A stretch of DNA of 64,000 nucleotides from positions 132,129-196,128 of the forward strand of contig NZ_LT706951.1 of the NCBI RefSeq assembly GCF_900155525.1, written 5' to 3'. A program made the position numbers and the translations under genes. The stretch comes from Mailhella massiliensis (GTDB taxonomy: Bacteria; Desulfobacterota; Desulfovibrionia; Desulfovibrionales; Desulfovibrionaceae). Shown here one piece after another: positions 44,821 to 54,788 of the stretch (position 1 is the first letter of the stretch; every line of letters begins with the position of its first letter). The notes below the pieces were generated by a model that saw only the letters and a program-made list of their open reading frames with translations, was not told the origin of the DNA and ran no database searches.

Positions 44821-47085
44821 ATGGAACAGATGGATATGCTGGCCCAGGAGGGGCCCGACAGGCCGGAGGAGTTTTCCGGTACGCTGGAGCGCGTGGTTTT
44901 CCGCAATGAGGAAAACGGCTGGACGGTGTTCCGGTTGCGCGTGGAAGGCAGGGAAGACCCCGTGGCCGTGGTGGGCAGCATGTCTTCCGCCCAGCCCGGC
45001 GTGCGGTTGCGCGTCAGGGGCAGGTGGATAAGCCACCCCAGGTTCGGCCGCCAGATTCAGATGGAATCCTGCGAGGAGGAACTCCCCGCCACGGAGGAAG
45101 GCATACGGCTTTTCCTCGCCTCCGGCTGCATCAAGGGCATAGGGCCCAAATGGGCGGACCGCATCGTGGCTCACTTCGGCGCAAGTACGCTGGATGTGAT
45201 GGACAACGATCCCGACCGCATGCTGGAACTGCCCCGTTTCGGCAAGAAGCGCCTTGCGGCCATGAAGGAATCCTGGGCCGAACATCAGGGCATACGCGAA
45301 CTCATGATTTTTCTTCAGCCCCACGGCGTGACCGCCGGGCTTTCGGTGCGCATTTACCGCCAGTACGGCGCGCAGGCCCTTGCCGTGGTGCGCGAGAATC
45401 CCTACCGCCTCGCCATGGACATTCACGGCATAGGCTTCACCACGGCGGACGCGCTTGCCCGCAAGCTGGGGTTTGACGAATCAAGTCCGCTGCGAGCCGA
45501 GGCCGGGGTGCTTTACACGCTCATGCATCTCACCGAAGACGGCCATATCTATTACCCGCGCAATCTTCTGGTGGAAGAGGCTTCCGGCAAGCTTTCCATT
45601 TCTCCCGAGCTTGCCGAGGGTGCGGTGGACGATCTGGAGCGGGAGGAACGCGTGGTCATCGAGGATCTCGGCGACCACGAGGGAGTGTATCTTTCCCGCA
45701 ACCACATGTACGAATCCAAGATAGCCTTCTACATGCAGAGGCTTCTGCATTCTCCCAAGTCGGTACGCTTTCAGGAGCCGAAAAAGCTTGTGCGGCGTAT
45801 TCTCGACTCCATGCCCATGCAGCTTGCCGAGGAACAGAAGAAGGCCGTGTACACGGCGGCCTCTTCCAAGGTCATGGTGCTCACGGGCGGGCCGGGCACG
45901 GGCAAGACCACCATCCTGAACGCCATCATCAGGGTGTTTCAGGAGGCGAGGGCGCGCATTCTGCTGGCGGCGCCCACGGGGCGCGCGGCCAAGCGCATGT
46001 CGGAAGCGAGCGGCATGGAGGCAAAGACCATACACCGCCTTCTGGAATACAGTCCTGCGGAAGACGGCTTCAACCGCAACGAGAACAATCCTCTGGCATG
46101 CGGGCTTCTGGTGGTGGATGAGGCCTCCATGATGGACACCATGCTCATGTACCACCTGGTGAAGGCCGCGCCCGTGGGGGCAACATTCATTCTGGTGGGC
46201 GACGTGAACCAGCTTCCCTCCGTGGGGCCGGGCAATGTTCTGCGCGACGTCATCGCTTCGGGCGTGGTTCCGGTGGTGGAACTTCTGGAAGTGTTCCGTC
46301 AGGCCGCAGAGAGCGACATCATCTGCAACGCCCACCTCATCAATAAGGGCAACATGCCCGAACTGCATCAAAGCGGCGGCCGGAAGACGGATTTTTATTT
46401 TTTCAAGCAGGATGACCCCGAGGCTGCGGCCGACCTTATCGTGGATCTGGTGCGCGACCGCATTCCCCGCAAGTTCGGTTTCCGTTCCGAAGACATACAG
46501 GTGCTTTCCCCCATGCTGCGCGGAGGCGTGGGCGTGAACAGCCTGAACCGCCGCCTTCAGAATGCCGTGAACCCGCAGCCGACGTCGCTCGTACGCGGGG
46601 AGAGACAGTTCCGGCTGAACGACCGGGTGATGCAGGTGCGCAACAATTACGACAAGGATGTCTTCAACGGCGATACGGGCACCATCATTTATCTGGACGC
46701 CGAAGAGCGGGAAGTGACCGTGCGGTTCGACGACCGCAACGTGAACTATCTGTGGGAAGAGATGGACGAGCTTGTTCCCGCCTATGCCATTTCCATTCAC
46801 AAGTCGCAGGGCGGCGAATATCCCGTAGTGGTCATACCGCTCATGATGCAGCATTATATGCTGCTTCAGCGCAACCTCGTGTACACGGCGGTGACGCGCG
46901 GCAGAAAGATGGTGGTACTGGTGGGCGAATGGCGTGCCCTGGCCACGGCGGTGAGGAACAATCACATCCGCAAACGTTATACCTGGCTGGCGCACAGGCT
47001 GGCCGGAAGCGAAGGCGCGGTACATGCCGAGATGCTGCCCGAAGTGGGAGTTTCCGGCCGCCGTGCGGAGAGAAACGGGGAATGA
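44821..47085 (+). CDS. recD2: RecD2-type ATP-dependent DNA helicase
   Basis: A protein of about 754 residues in the RecD/TraA family. N-terminal OB-like part (SGTLERVVFRNEENGWTVFRLRV), HhH region (GIKGIGPKWADRIVAHFG, DIHGIGFTTADALARKLG), then SF1B helicase motifs: Q/I LTGGPGTGKTT, Ia LLAAPTGRAAKRMSE, II VVDEASMMDT, III GDVNQLPSVGPGNVL, V-VI AYAISIHKSQGGEYPVVVIPLM and YTAVTRGRK. RecD2 proteins are 5'-3' helicases for repair and replication and act without RecBC. The ATG at 44821 was taken, but Met codons at 44830 and 44836 and a TTG at 44794 are alternatives. The next gene overlaps its stop. Confidence 0.93.
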   Translation: MEQMDMLAQEGPDRPEEFSGTLERVVFRNEENGWTVFRLRVEGREDPVAVVGSMSSAQPGVRLRVRGRWISHPRFGRQIQMESCEEELPATEEGIRLFLASGCIKGIGPKWADRIVAHFGASTLDVMDNDPDRMLELPRFGKKRLAAMKESWAEHQGIRELMIFLQPHGVTAGLSVRIYRQYGAQALAVVRENPYRLAMDIHGIGFTTADALARKLGFDESSPLRAEAGVLYTLMHLTEDGHIYYPRNLLVEEASGKLSISPELAEGAVDDLEREERVVIEDLGDHEGVYLSRNHMYESKIAFYMQRLLHSPKSVRFQEPKKLVRRILDSMPMQLAEEQKKAVYTAASSKVMVLTGGPGTGKTTILNAIIRVFQEARARILLAAPTGRAAKRMSEASGMEAKTIHRLLEYSPAEDGFNRNENNPLACGLLVVDEASMMDTMLMYHLVKAAPVGATFILVGDVNQLPSVGPGNVLRDVIASGVVPVVELLEVFRQAAESDIICNAHLINKGNMPELHQSGGRKTDFYFFKQDDPEAAADLIVDLVRDRIPRKFGFRSEDIQVLSPMLRGGVGVNSLNRRLQNAVNPQPTSLVRGERQFRLNDRVMQVRNNYDKDVFNGDTGTIIYLDAEEREVTVRFDDRNVNYLWEEMDELVPAYAISIHKSQGGEYPVVVIPLMMQHYMLLQRNLVYTAVTRGRKMVVLVGEWRALATAVRNNHIRKRYTWLAHRLAGSEGAVHAEMLPEVGVSGRRAERNGE

Positions 47086-48479
47086 AGATGACGGAATTTG
47101 CCCGCTCTGGGAGCAGGGGAGAATATGCGGCGCGTTTTTGTGCGCGCGGGGCCGTGCTGGGCCTGGCTCTGGCCGGAGTCGTGTTCGCTTCCGGCTGTGC
47201 ACGGCAGCCCGACGTTCCCCGGCCGCAGAATGCCGCAGGAGAGGTGGCCGACCTTGTCGTGATACCGCAGAACCTTGCCGTTTTCGCCCGTGATGCGGGC
47301 GGAAGCGCTCTTCTGCGTTCCGCGAAGGCTGCCGAACAGGATATGCAGGAATTTCGCAGGCATTTCTTTGCCCCATGGAAGGCGGAAAAACTGCCCCGCA
47401 ATGCGCTCCGTGAGTTTGAGGCCGTGCTGAACTGGTCTTCCGGCAAGCGCGGCTATGCGGAGAATATGCGCCCCTGGAGCGATGCCGCCTGGGAGGAAAT
47501 GCGGCGTAATGTCGCTCTCGACACGGTTTCCGGCCGGGGGCGTGCGGCCATTGTGACGCGTGCGGCCGATCTTCGTCTTGCGCCCACCGTCAGGCCCCGT
47601 TTTGCCCGTATCGAAGGGGCAGGGCAGGGCTGGCCCTTCGACGATTTTCAGCAGAGTTCGCTGCATGTGGGTATGCCGCTCATGGTGTACCACACAAGCA
47701 TTGACGGAGCATGGCTTCTTGTACGCAGCCCCATGGCCTGGGGCTGGGTGGATGCTTCAAGCGTGGCTTTTGTGGACGAATCCTTCCGGCAGGCATGGCA
47801 GCAGGCCCCGCTGGGCGCCGTAGTGAAGGAAGGCGTTTCGCTGAAAAACGGCGGAGCCTTTCTTGCTCTTGTCAACACGGGCGCGGTGCTGCCCATGGAT
47901 GGCGCAGGCACGGTGCTCGCGCCCGTACGCAATGTTTCCGCCATGGCCGAAACGGTGCGCGTTTTTGTGGCGGCCGGCGATATGCTTGCCATGCCGCAGC
48001 CTCTTACCGCGCAGGCCGTGGCCGCCGTAGGTGACCGTATGCTGGGGAGAAATTACGGCTGGGGCGGCATGTACGGCAACAGGGACTGTTCGGCCATGAT
48101 GCGCGACCTTTTTGCCGCTTTCGGCATCTGGCTTCCCCGCAATTCCGCAGCGCAGGCAAAGGCCGGTTCGTTCCACAGCCTGGAAGGCATGACCGCGCAG
48201 GAGAAGGAAAAGGCCATTCTCCGCGGGGGCGAGCCTTTCCGCACGCTTTTGTGGCTTCCCGGGCACATAGGGTTGTATGTGGGCGAATTCCGGGGAGAGC
48301 CCGTGTTCTTTCATGACGTATGGGGGGTGCGGAGCAGGCTGAAAGACGGCCGCGAGGGCCGCATCATTCTCGGCCGCGCGGTGATTACCGGTGTGAAGCC
48401 CGGTGCGGAGCGTTCCGACATTGCCCCTGAAGGGCTGCTTATCGAAAGAATGCGCGGCTATACCGTGATCGGCGGGTGA
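47082..48479 (+). CDS. SH3b and NlpC/P60 cell-wall peptidase, lipoprotein
   Basis: A 465-residue protein with a lipoprotein signal (GLALAGVVFASGCARQ). Then come the N-terminal NLPC_P60 stabilising region (LVVIPQNLAVFARDAGGSALL), two SH3b-like domains, and a C40 peptidase domain. The catalytic Cys is in GNRDCSAMMRDLF (near residue 336) and the His in LPGHIGLYVG (near 395). The architecture is that of a Desulfovibrio vulgaris protein of known structure that cuts the gamma-D-Glu-diaminopimelate bond of cell-wall peptides. It should sit in the periplasm on a membrane anchor. ATG overlaps the recD2 stop. Confidence 0.92.
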   Translation: MKMTEFARSGSRGEYAARFCARGAVLGLALAGVVFASGCARQPDVPRPQNAAGEVADLVVIPQNLAVFARDAGGSALLRSAKAAEQDMQEFRRHFFAPWKAEKLPRNALREFEAVLNWSSGKRGYAENMRPWSDAAWEEMRRNVALDTVSGRGRAAIVTRAADLRLAPTVRPRFARIEGAGQGWPFDDFQQSSLHVGMPLMVYHTSIDGAWLLVRSPMAWGWVDASSVAFVDESFRQAWQQAPLGAVVKEGVSLKNGGAFLALVNTGAVLPMDGAGTVLAPVRNVSAMAETVRVFVAAGDMLAMPQPLTAQAVAAVGDRMLGRNYGWGGMYGNRDCSAMMRDLFAAFGIWLPRNSAAQAKAGSFHSLEGMTAQEKEKAILRGGEPFRTLLWLPGHIGLYVGEFRGEPVFFHDVWGVRSRLKDGREGRIILGRAVITGVKPGAERSDIAPEGLLIERMRGYTVIGG

Positions 48480-48482
48480 GGC

Positions 48483-49823
48483 ATGGAAGAAATGTTTCGA
48501 TTTTATGCCGTGACGTACGGCTGCCGGGTGAACCAGTATGAAACGCAGGCCATACGCGAATGGTGGCAGAGCCTGGGCGGCGTGGAAACCGACGAGCCCG
48601 CCGAGGCCGACGTCATACTCATCGACTCCTGCGCGGTGACGGCCGAAGCCGTGAGCGATGCGCGGCAGATGACGCGCAAGCTCGGCCGGGTGAATCCCCG
48701 TGCCCGCATATTTGCCGCAGGCTGCGCGGCTTCTTCCAACCCTTCGGATTTCGTTCTGCCGGGAGTGGCGGCGGTGATTCCGCAGCGGGAAAAATATGTG
48801 CTGCTTTCCGGCCACCCCATGACGATGACGGATTTTTCCGTACCGGAAGAGGGACGTCCCCGTTTTGCGCCGTTTTCCATTCGTTCCTTCCGCAGGGCGC
48901 GGCCCGTGGTCAAGGTGCAGGACGGCTGTTCCCAGGGCTGTGCCTACTGCATCATACCGCTTACCCGCGGCCCGGCGCGGAGCCGTGCCGTGGAGGATAT
49001 TCTTGCGGAAACGCAGCGCCTGCTGGAGGCGGGATACCGGGAAATCATGATTTCCGGTGTGAATCTGCGCCAGTTCCATGCCGACGGAGGCGATGGCAGG
49101 AATTTCTGGTCGCTTCTGCGTCGCATGGACGCCGAATTTTCTCCCGAATGGCAGGGGAGGGCACGTTTTCGCCTGAGCTCTCTGGAACCTGCGCAGGTAA
49201 CGGGAAGCGAGTGCCTGGAAACACTGGAAGGCTGCCGTATGCTCTGCCCGCATCTGCATCTTTCGCTTCAGAGCGGCAGCATGGCCGTGCTCGGGCGCAT
49301 GGGCCGTTCTCCTTATTCTCCGGAAGAGATAGTGGAGGCCGTGGACAGGATGCGTCGTTTCTGGCCCGTCATGGGACTGGGGGCCGATATCCTCATGGGT
49401 TTTCCCGGAGAAAGCGAGGAGGAAACGGAGGAAACGCTGACGATGCTCCGCACGCTGCCCATGACGTATGCCCATGTTTTCCCCTATTCCGTGCGGCCGG
49501 GCACCCGGGCCGCGACTCTGCCGGGGCACCTGCCCAAAAAGGTGCGGCAGCAACATGCGGCCAGAGTGCGTGAGCTCATGGCGGAAAAGCACGCGGCCTT
49601 TCTGCACGGGCAGCTTTCCATGCCTTCCATGAAGGTGGCCTTCGACAATACCGACGCGCGCCACGGCAACAATGAGTGGTATGCCGACTGCCGCATGGAG
49701 GAGGGCGGAGGCTCTTTCTGCGGGCGCGGGCATGAGCTTGTGGAGGCAAGGCCCCTGCGGGTGGAAGGAAATATGCTTATAGTTCGCCCCCTGGGGGAAG
49801 AAGACACATCACAACATCCATGA
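48483..49823 (+). CDS. mtaB: MtaB-like tRNA methylthiotransferase (radical SAM)
   Basis: A 446-residue enzyme. The N-terminal methylthiotransferase domain (YAVTYGCRVNQYETQAIREWW, IDSCAVTAEAVSDARQMTRKL, IFAAGCAASS) has three cysteines for one 4Fe-4S cluster; the radical SAM motif CSQGCAYC lies at about residues 148-155 (DGCSQGCAYCIIP); a TRAM-like end follows. The VTYGCRVNQYE start is that of MtaB, which adds methylthio to t6A37 of tRNA, rather than MiaB or RimO. It begins three bases after the previous gene. Confidence 0.9.
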   Translation: MEEMFRFYAVTYGCRVNQYETQAIREWWQSLGGVETDEPAEADVILIDSCAVTAEAVSDARQMTRKLGRVNPRARIFAAGCAASSNPSDFVLPGVAAVIPQREKYVLLSGHPMTMTDFSVPEEGRPRFAPFSIRSFRRARPVVKVQDGCSQGCAYCIIPLTRGPARSRAVEDILAETQRLLEAGYREIMISGVNLRQFHADGGDGRNFWSLLRRMDAEFSPEWQGRARFRLSSLEPAQVTGSECLETLEGCRMLCPHLHLSLQSGSMAVLGRMGRSPYSPEEIVEAVDRMRRFWPVMGLGADILMGFPGESEEETEETLTMLRTLPMTYAHVFPYSVRPGTRAATLPGHLPKKVRQQHAARVRELMAEKHAAFLHGQLSMPSMKVAFDNTDARHGNNEWYADCRMEEGGGSFCGRGHELVEARPLRVEGNMLIVRPLGEEDTSQHP

Positions 49824-49833
49824 GGAGAATGAT

Positions 49834-50712
49834 ATGCCGCTTCGCAGCATGACGGGCTTCGGACGTTTCCAGCAGGACGACGGCGCCGTGGTTCAGACCT
49901 GGGAGATACGCAGCGTCAACAGCCGTTTTCTCGACCTGAAGTGGAAACTGCCCCCGCAGGCCCGCAACATGGAGGCCCGCTTCGAGAAAATCGTGCGTCG
50001 TTTCGCTTCGCGCGGAAGGGTGGAGATTTCGCTCAACCTTCAGTTCACGGCGGAAACAGGCGTGGCCTTCGACGCCGCCCACGCTTCGGCCATGCTGGAC
50101 GCGGTGAAGGCGTTCGCCTCCTCAAGGGGCGACATCTTTGAAGTGGATTACATGGCGCTTCTGCACCTTTCTCCGCTCTGGACATCTTCCGGGGAAAGCG
50201 ATGACGAGGAGCTTTTCGCGCCGCTTGCCGCCGGGCTGGAAGCAGCGCTGGCGGACTGGAATGAGTCGCGTGAAACCGAGGCCGGAGCCCTCGCCCGCGA
50301 CCTGGAATGCCGTTTCGGCCGTATGGCGGAGTGGGTGGCGGCCATCGAGGAACGCGCCCCGGCCATCAAGAGCGCCCGTTTCGAGCAGGTGCGCGAACGG
50401 CTTACCGACATGCTGAACAACCTCGGCGGGGAGCTGGATGAAGGCCGTTTTCTGCAGGAGATGGTCATCATGGCGGACAAGCTGGATGTGACGGAAGAAC
50501 TTACCCGACTGCATTCCCATCTTCTGCGCCTGGCCTCGCTCATGGAAAGCGGTGAGGATGCGGGCCGCAAGCTCGACTTTACGCTTCAGGAAAGTTTCCG
50601 CGAAATCAATACCTGCGGCAACAAGATTCAGGATGCGCAGGTTTCCCGTATTGTGGTGGACTGCAAGAACGAACTGGAAAAATGCCGCGAGCAGGTGCAG
50701 AATCTGGAGTAG
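49834..50712 (+). CDS. yicC: YicC-family endoribonuclease
   Basis: A 292-residue protein with the family start MPLRSMTGFGRFQ, SVNSRFLDLKWKLP, an N-terminal YicC-like domain, and the DUF1732 end (EELTRLHSHLLRLASLMESGEDAGRKLDFTLQESFREINTCGNKIQDAQVSRIVVDCKNELEKCREQVQNLE). YicC proteins are RNases that shape small RNA levels. GGAG stands before the ATG, eleven bases after mtaB. The gene for the usual small DUF370 protein between yicC and gmk is not seen. Confidence 0.92.
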   Translation: MPLRSMTGFGRFQQDDGAVVQTWEIRSVNSRFLDLKWKLPPQARNMEARFEKIVRRFASRGRVEISLNLQFTAETGVAFDAAHASAMLDAVKAFASSRGDIFEVDYMALLHLSPLWTSSGESDDEELFAPLAAGLEAALADWNESRETEAGALARDLECRFGRMAEWVAAIEERAPAIKSARFEQVRERLTDMLNNLGGELDEGRFLQEMVIMADKLDVTEELTRLHSHLLRLASLMESGEDAGRKLDFTLQESFREINTCGNKIQDAQVSRIVVDCKNELEKCREQVQNLE

Positions 50713-50876
50713 CGGACTGCCCGCGCAGGCTGGGGCGCGCCTTTTTCCGAAGGCGGTTGCCGCAGGCGTGGCGTGGATGAAATTTTCCCCGCACCGTGTT
50801 TCCTGCGCGACGGATGTGTTTCAGCCGTGCACGCCGGGGGCGGTGCGGACAGAGATGATAAAGACAAGGATGATAT

Positions 50877-51497
50877 ATGAAGACTGATTTCGGCCCGCGT
50901 CGCGGCCTGCCTTTCGTTATCTGCGCTCCTTCCGGGGCGGGCAAGACCACGCTGGTGAGCCGCCTTACGGCGGAGTTTCCTCTCGAATTTTCCATTTCCT
51001 GCACCACGCGTGCGCCGCGCGGCACGGAGAAGGACGGCGTGGACTATATTTTCCTTGATCGGGAGACCTTTGTGGAACGCCGGGCGCAGGGCTACTTTGC
51101 CGAATGGGCCGAGGTGCACGGCAATTTTTACGGTACGCCGCTGCAGCCCGTGCGCGACCGCCTGGCCCTCGGCAAGGACATGCTGTTTGATATCGACGTA
51201 CAGGGCGCGGCGCAGCTTTCCCTTTCCCTGCCGGAAGCGCGCTTCGTGTTCATCCTGCCGCCTTCCATGGAGGAACTGGAACGCCGTCTGCGCGGTCGCG
51301 GTACGGACAGCGAGGAGGCCATCAGAATACGCCTTGCCAATGCGAGGACGGAGATCATGAGCAGCCACTGGTTCGACGCCGTCATCGTCAACGACGATCT
51401 CGACATGGCCTACGATCAGCTTCGTTCCTTCTATCTGGCATCCACGCTTCAGCCTTCCCTCAAGCCCCAGCTGGCGCGGAGCATCTGCGGAGCGTAA
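50877..51497 (+). CDS. gmk: Guanylate kinase
   Basis: A 206-residue enzyme that phosphorylates GMP to GDP. The P-loop APSGAGKTT lies at residues 17-25; the GMP-binding part SCTTRAPRGTEKDGVDYIFLDRETF and FAEWAEVHGNFYGTP follow, then DIDVQGAAQL, LPPSMEELERRLRGRGTD and the end with VNDDLDMAYDQL. Length and motifs are normal. It is likely part of the yicC unit (164-base gap). Confidence 0.96.
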   Translation: MKTDFGPRRGLPFVICAPSGAGKTTLVSRLTAEFPLEFSISCTTRAPRGTEKDGVDYIFLDRETFVERRAQGYFAEWAEVHGNFYGTPLQPVRDRLALGKDMLFDIDVQGAAQLSLSLPEARFVFILPPSMEELERRLRGRGTDSEEAIRIRLANARTEIMSSHWFDAVIVNDDLDMAYDQLRSFYLASTLQPSLKPQLARSICGA

Positions 51498-51707
51498 GGC
51501 GGCGCCGGGCCCTGCAGAGACGCTTCGCCGGAGATTTCCGGCGGAAAGCGCCGGATCGTCTTTCCCGTATATGGGACAGCGGACGTATGCCGCCTGCCTT
51601 GTCCCGGAAGGGGAATATTCTTTTTCGTACGGTTATTACCTCGTTCTGCCTTCACACGGGAGGCGACAACATCAGCTTCGGGCGCGTGGCGCTACGGATC
51701 GGAAATT

Positions 51708-53429
51708 ATGAATAAGGACTGGATATTCCGCACACGCAAAGACGGCGCTCCCATGCCCGCATCCTTCCAGACTCTGGCCGAACGCTGCGGTATTTCGCCG
51801 CGCCTTGCCCGTCTTCTCTGGATACGCGGGCTGGACAGGCCGGAAGCCGTGGCGGAATATCTCAGCCCCGGACTGCGCTATCTGGCGAAACCCTCTCTGT
51901 GGCCCGGCATGGCGGAAGCGGCGGATGTCCTTGCGCGGGGACTGCGTGCGGGGCGGAAAATGGCCATCTGGGGGGACTACGATGCCGACGGCGTGACCAG
52001 CACGGCGCTGGCGCTTCAGGTGCTGCATCATCACGGATTTGATGCGCTCAGGCATCTCCCCGACCGCCGCAGCGAAGGCTACGGCATGAACGTGGGCGGT
52101 GTGGAAGAACTGGCCCGGCAGGGCGTTTCCCTGCTGCTTACCGTGGACTGCGGCATTTCCGACGTGTCGGCCATACGGCGCGCCCGGGAACTCGGCATGG
52201 ATGTCGTGGTTACGGATCATCACCTGCCGCCGGAAGAGCTGCCTCCCGCTACGGTGCTGTGCAATCCGAAACTGGCGGACTGTCCCTGTGCGACTCTGGC
52301 CGGGGTGGGGGTGACCTTCTTCCTCATGGCGGAGCTGAACGCCCGCCTTGCCGAAGGCGGTACGCCGCGCATGGATATGCGCCGTACCCTCGACCTGGTG
52401 GCCCTGGGGACGCTGGCCGACCTGGTGGAGCTTGAAGGGCAGAACCGCATTCTCGTCAAGAACGGTCTTCTGGTGCTGGCCGAAGCGAAACGGCCCGGCA
52501 TTGCGGAACTCAAGGCCGTGAGCGGCTTTGCTCCGCTGGCCTCTCTCGGAGCGGGGCAGGTCGTTTTCAGTCTTGCGCCCCGCATCAATGCCGCGGGCCG
52601 TGTGGCTTCGGCGGAAATGGCGTTGTCGCTGCTCTGCGCGGAAGAGAACGACGGAGCGGCGGGGTACGCCCGTACTCTGGATGCCTATAACACCCAGCGT
52701 CGGCAGGAAGAGGAGCGTATTACCGAGCAGGCCATGGTACAGGCCGAAAGCGCGCTGAACGATCCGGCCCTGGTCATTGCAGGAAGAGACTGGAATCAGG
52801 GCGTCATCGGCATTGTGGCTTCGCGTCTGGTGGAGAAATACCACAAACCCACGCTGGTGCTCTGTGCCGACGGCGATACTTTGAAAGGTTCGGGCCGTTC
52901 CATAAGCGGGTTCAACCTGCATGACGGCCTCATGCGCTGCAGCGAGGAACTTCTGGCGTGCGGCGGGCATCGCATGGCAGCCGGGCTTCGCCTGAAGCCG
53001 GAGAAGCTGGAATCCTTCCGCAGCCGTTTCCTCGAAGTGGTGCGCGCCGAACTGGGCCCTGACCCCGTACCCGCCGTGCAGATGATTGACGATGAGCTTT
53101 CCTTCAAGGAAGCGGCGGATTTCGTGTTTCTCAAGGAACTGGAAATGATGCAGCCCTTCGGTGTGGGCAACCCGGAACCGGTGTTTCAGTCTCCGCCGCT
53201 GCTGGTGAAGAGGCGCAGGCTTTTCGGCCAGCAGAAGAATCATGTGCTTCTTGAGCTGACGGACGAAAGCTGCAAGATCACCCTTCAGGCCAAGGCATGG
53301 CGTCAGGCGGGGGAATTCCCTTCCGATCTGGAAGGCCGGCACGTACGCCTTGCCTACAGCCCTGCCATAGACATGTACAACGGCGCGGCCAGCGTGGACG
53401 TGCGCATCAAAGACTGGAAAATGGTCTGA
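51708..53429 (+). CDS. recJ: Single-stranded-DNA exonuclease RecJ
   Basis: A 573-residue 5'-3' exonuclease. DHH-phosphoesterase motifs: GDYDADGVTSTALAL, LLLTVDCGISD, VVTDHHLPPEELP, then the DHHA1 region (GVIGIVASRLVEKYHKPTLVL, GSGRSISGFNLHDGL, LLACGGHRMAAGLRL) and the OB domain (LFGQQKNHVLLELTD). The set of metal-binding Asp/His residues is complete. The gene begins 210 bases after gmk; its ribosome site is weak. Confidence 0.96.
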   Translation: MNKDWIFRTRKDGAPMPASFQTLAERCGISPRLARLLWIRGLDRPEAVAEYLSPGLRYLAKPSLWPGMAEAADVLARGLRAGRKMAIWGDYDADGVTSTALALQVLHHHGFDALRHLPDRRSEGYGMNVGGVEELARQGVSLLLTVDCGISDVSAIRRARELGMDVVVTDHHLPPEELPPATVLCNPKLADCPCATLAGVGVTFFLMAELNARLAEGGTPRMDMRRTLDLVALGTLADLVELEGQNRILVKNGLLVLAEAKRPGIAELKAVSGFAPLASLGAGQVVFSLAPRINAAGRVASAEMALSLLCAEENDGAAGYARTLDAYNTQRRQEEERITEQAMVQAESALNDPALVIAGRDWNQGVIGIVASRLVEKYHKPTLVLCADGDTLKGSGRSISGFNLHDGLMRCSEELLACGGHRMAAGLRLKPEKLESFRSRFLEVVRAELGPDPVPAVQMIDDELSFKEAADFVFLKELEMMQPFGVGNPEPVFQSPPLLVKRRRLFGQQKNHVLLELTDESCKITLQAKAWRQAGEFPSDLEGRHVRLAYSPAIDMYNGAASVDVRIKDWKMV

Positions 53430-53859
53430 GTCTTTTCCGGTTTTCCCGACAGAAACGTCCGAATTTCATGCGCGGATAGCGTGCTTCGCTGCGCATGATG
53501 CGGCGGGCGGGGAAACGGAGACTGCCTTTTCTGTGTAATTGTAGAAAACGACATTCTTTTTCATTTTATTCGTCCAATCCCCGGCCTGCCGAAGAAGGGA
53601 ACTTCGCGTTTCCGCAGAACAGGAAAGGCAAGGTGGTTCCGTTTCTGAGGGGGACGCGAGCGGAACCTGCCGTGAACGCAGAGGCGGAAGAGGCCTGGGC
53701 TCCGCTTCGCGCACAGGAAAAAGCGTCGTCGGGCACAACAGGAGAGACAGCCCGCGCAGAAAGCCGGCTCCGACCTTCTCAAAGAGGGGAGAGCCGTATC
53801 CTGCGCGGCATGTTCTGCATGTTTGCCGGTACGCGTAGGGCTTTTTGCCCGAAAGAAAA
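53430..53859. other. Gap between convergent recJ and greA
   Basis: No gene is seen. It contains a palindrome near 53468-53498 (CATGCGC...GCGCATG) that may help terminate recJ, and an AT-rich stretch near 53540. Confidence 0.4.
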
Positions 53860-53883
53860 GAGCCCCCGACGAGGCGAGGGCTC
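53860..53883 (-). terminator. Terminator of greA
   Basis: GAGCCC (53860-53865) pairs with GGGCTC (53878-53883); on the minus strand TTTTCTTTC follows. Confidence 0.8.
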
Positions 53884-53907
53884 CTGATGCATACCGGAAA
53901 GGGCTTA

Positions 53908-54387
53908 TCAGTCGCGAACGCCGTGGAACTCGATTTCCGTGATTTCGTAGGTGACACGACCACGGGGAATGTCGATGGTGACTTCATCCCCCACTTCATG
54001 CCCGAGCAGGGCGCGGCCCACGGGGGAGTTGATGGAAATGGAACCCTTGGCGAAGTCGGCTTCGTCGGGGCCGAGCAGGGTGAACTGGCGTTCCGCGTCG
54101 GTGTCCACATCGACCACATGCACGGTGGCGCCGAAGATGACCTTGTCGCTGTGGAGCGTGTCGAGATCGATGACCGTGTACTGGGGAAGCTGGGATTCAA
54201 TGTAATTGATGCGCGCTTCAAGAAAACCCTGGCGTTCACGCGCGGCGTCGTAACCGGCGTTTTCCTTCAGGTCGCCCTCTTCACGGGCTTCCTTGATGGC
54301 CTGAATGACGGCAGGGCGCTCTTTTTTGAGCGCTTCGAGTTCTTTTTCCAGCTTTTTGTAGCCCTGTACGGAAATAGGCGTGCTCAT
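53908..54387 (-). CDS. greA: Transcription elongation factor GreA
   Basis: A 159-residue protein with the coiled-coil N-terminus (GYKKLEKELEALKKERPAVIQAIKEAREEGDLKENAGYDAARERQGFLEARI), whose tip DLKENAGYDAA carries the acidic residues that enter the RNA polymerase channel, and the C-terminal FKBP-like domain (YTVIDLDT, GPDEADFAKGSISINSPVGRALLGHEVGDEV). It rescues backtracked polymerase. It has its own promoter (54492-54520). Confidence 0.96.
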   Translation of the reverse strand: MSTPISVQGYKKLEKELEALKKERPAVIQAIKEAREEGDLKENAGYDAARERQGFLEARINYIESQLPQYTVIDLDTLHSDKVIFGATVHVVDVDTDAERQFTLLGPDEADFAKGSISINSPVGRALLGHEVGDEVTIDIPRGRVTYEITEIEFHGVRD

Positions 54388-54491
54388 GGCAGATACCTTC
54401 AAACAGAAATGATGCAAAAAAAGAGGCCCAACTTCTCGAAAGAGTAACTTCACTTCCAGAGAAGCGGGGCATCAGGAAATGCTTTCTCTGC

Positions 54492-54520
54492 AATATAGGC
54501 CTGCTTAAGAATGAAGTCAA
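54492..54520 (-). promoter_or_regulatory. Promoter of greA
   Basis: On the minus strand TTGACT (54520-54515), 17 bases, TATATT (54497-54492). Confidence 0.75.
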
Positions 54521-54788
54521 CCCCACCTCGGTTTTCCGCCTTCTTCAACGCGCTTCATACGCGGGTCGGAGCCGTTTTTTCTTTCCCTACGGGGTTGTTT
54601 CGAGGCGGGCCTGTTTTGGGCTGGACAAGCCGCCGTCCTTTTGCCACAATCAAAATTTCAGAGCCTTCGAGGGGAATCGCGTGCCTCGCAAGGAGGCATG
54701 AGTCTTCCGTGGTCCGGGTTTTCCGAAAAAGTTCTGTTGTTCCGCTGCCGGGCTCCTTCCCGGCGGTGAAAACCTTTATGGAAATGGT
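54521..54788. other. Gap upstream of ettA
   Basis: No gene. It should hold the promoter of ettA; I cannot fix the boxes. Confidence 0.4.

Noticed and set aside
46752-47081. Extension upstream of the NlpC/P60 lipoprotein
   Set aside because: It lies within recD2 in another frame; the lipoprotein signal starts after the ATG at 47082, which overlaps the recD2 stop.
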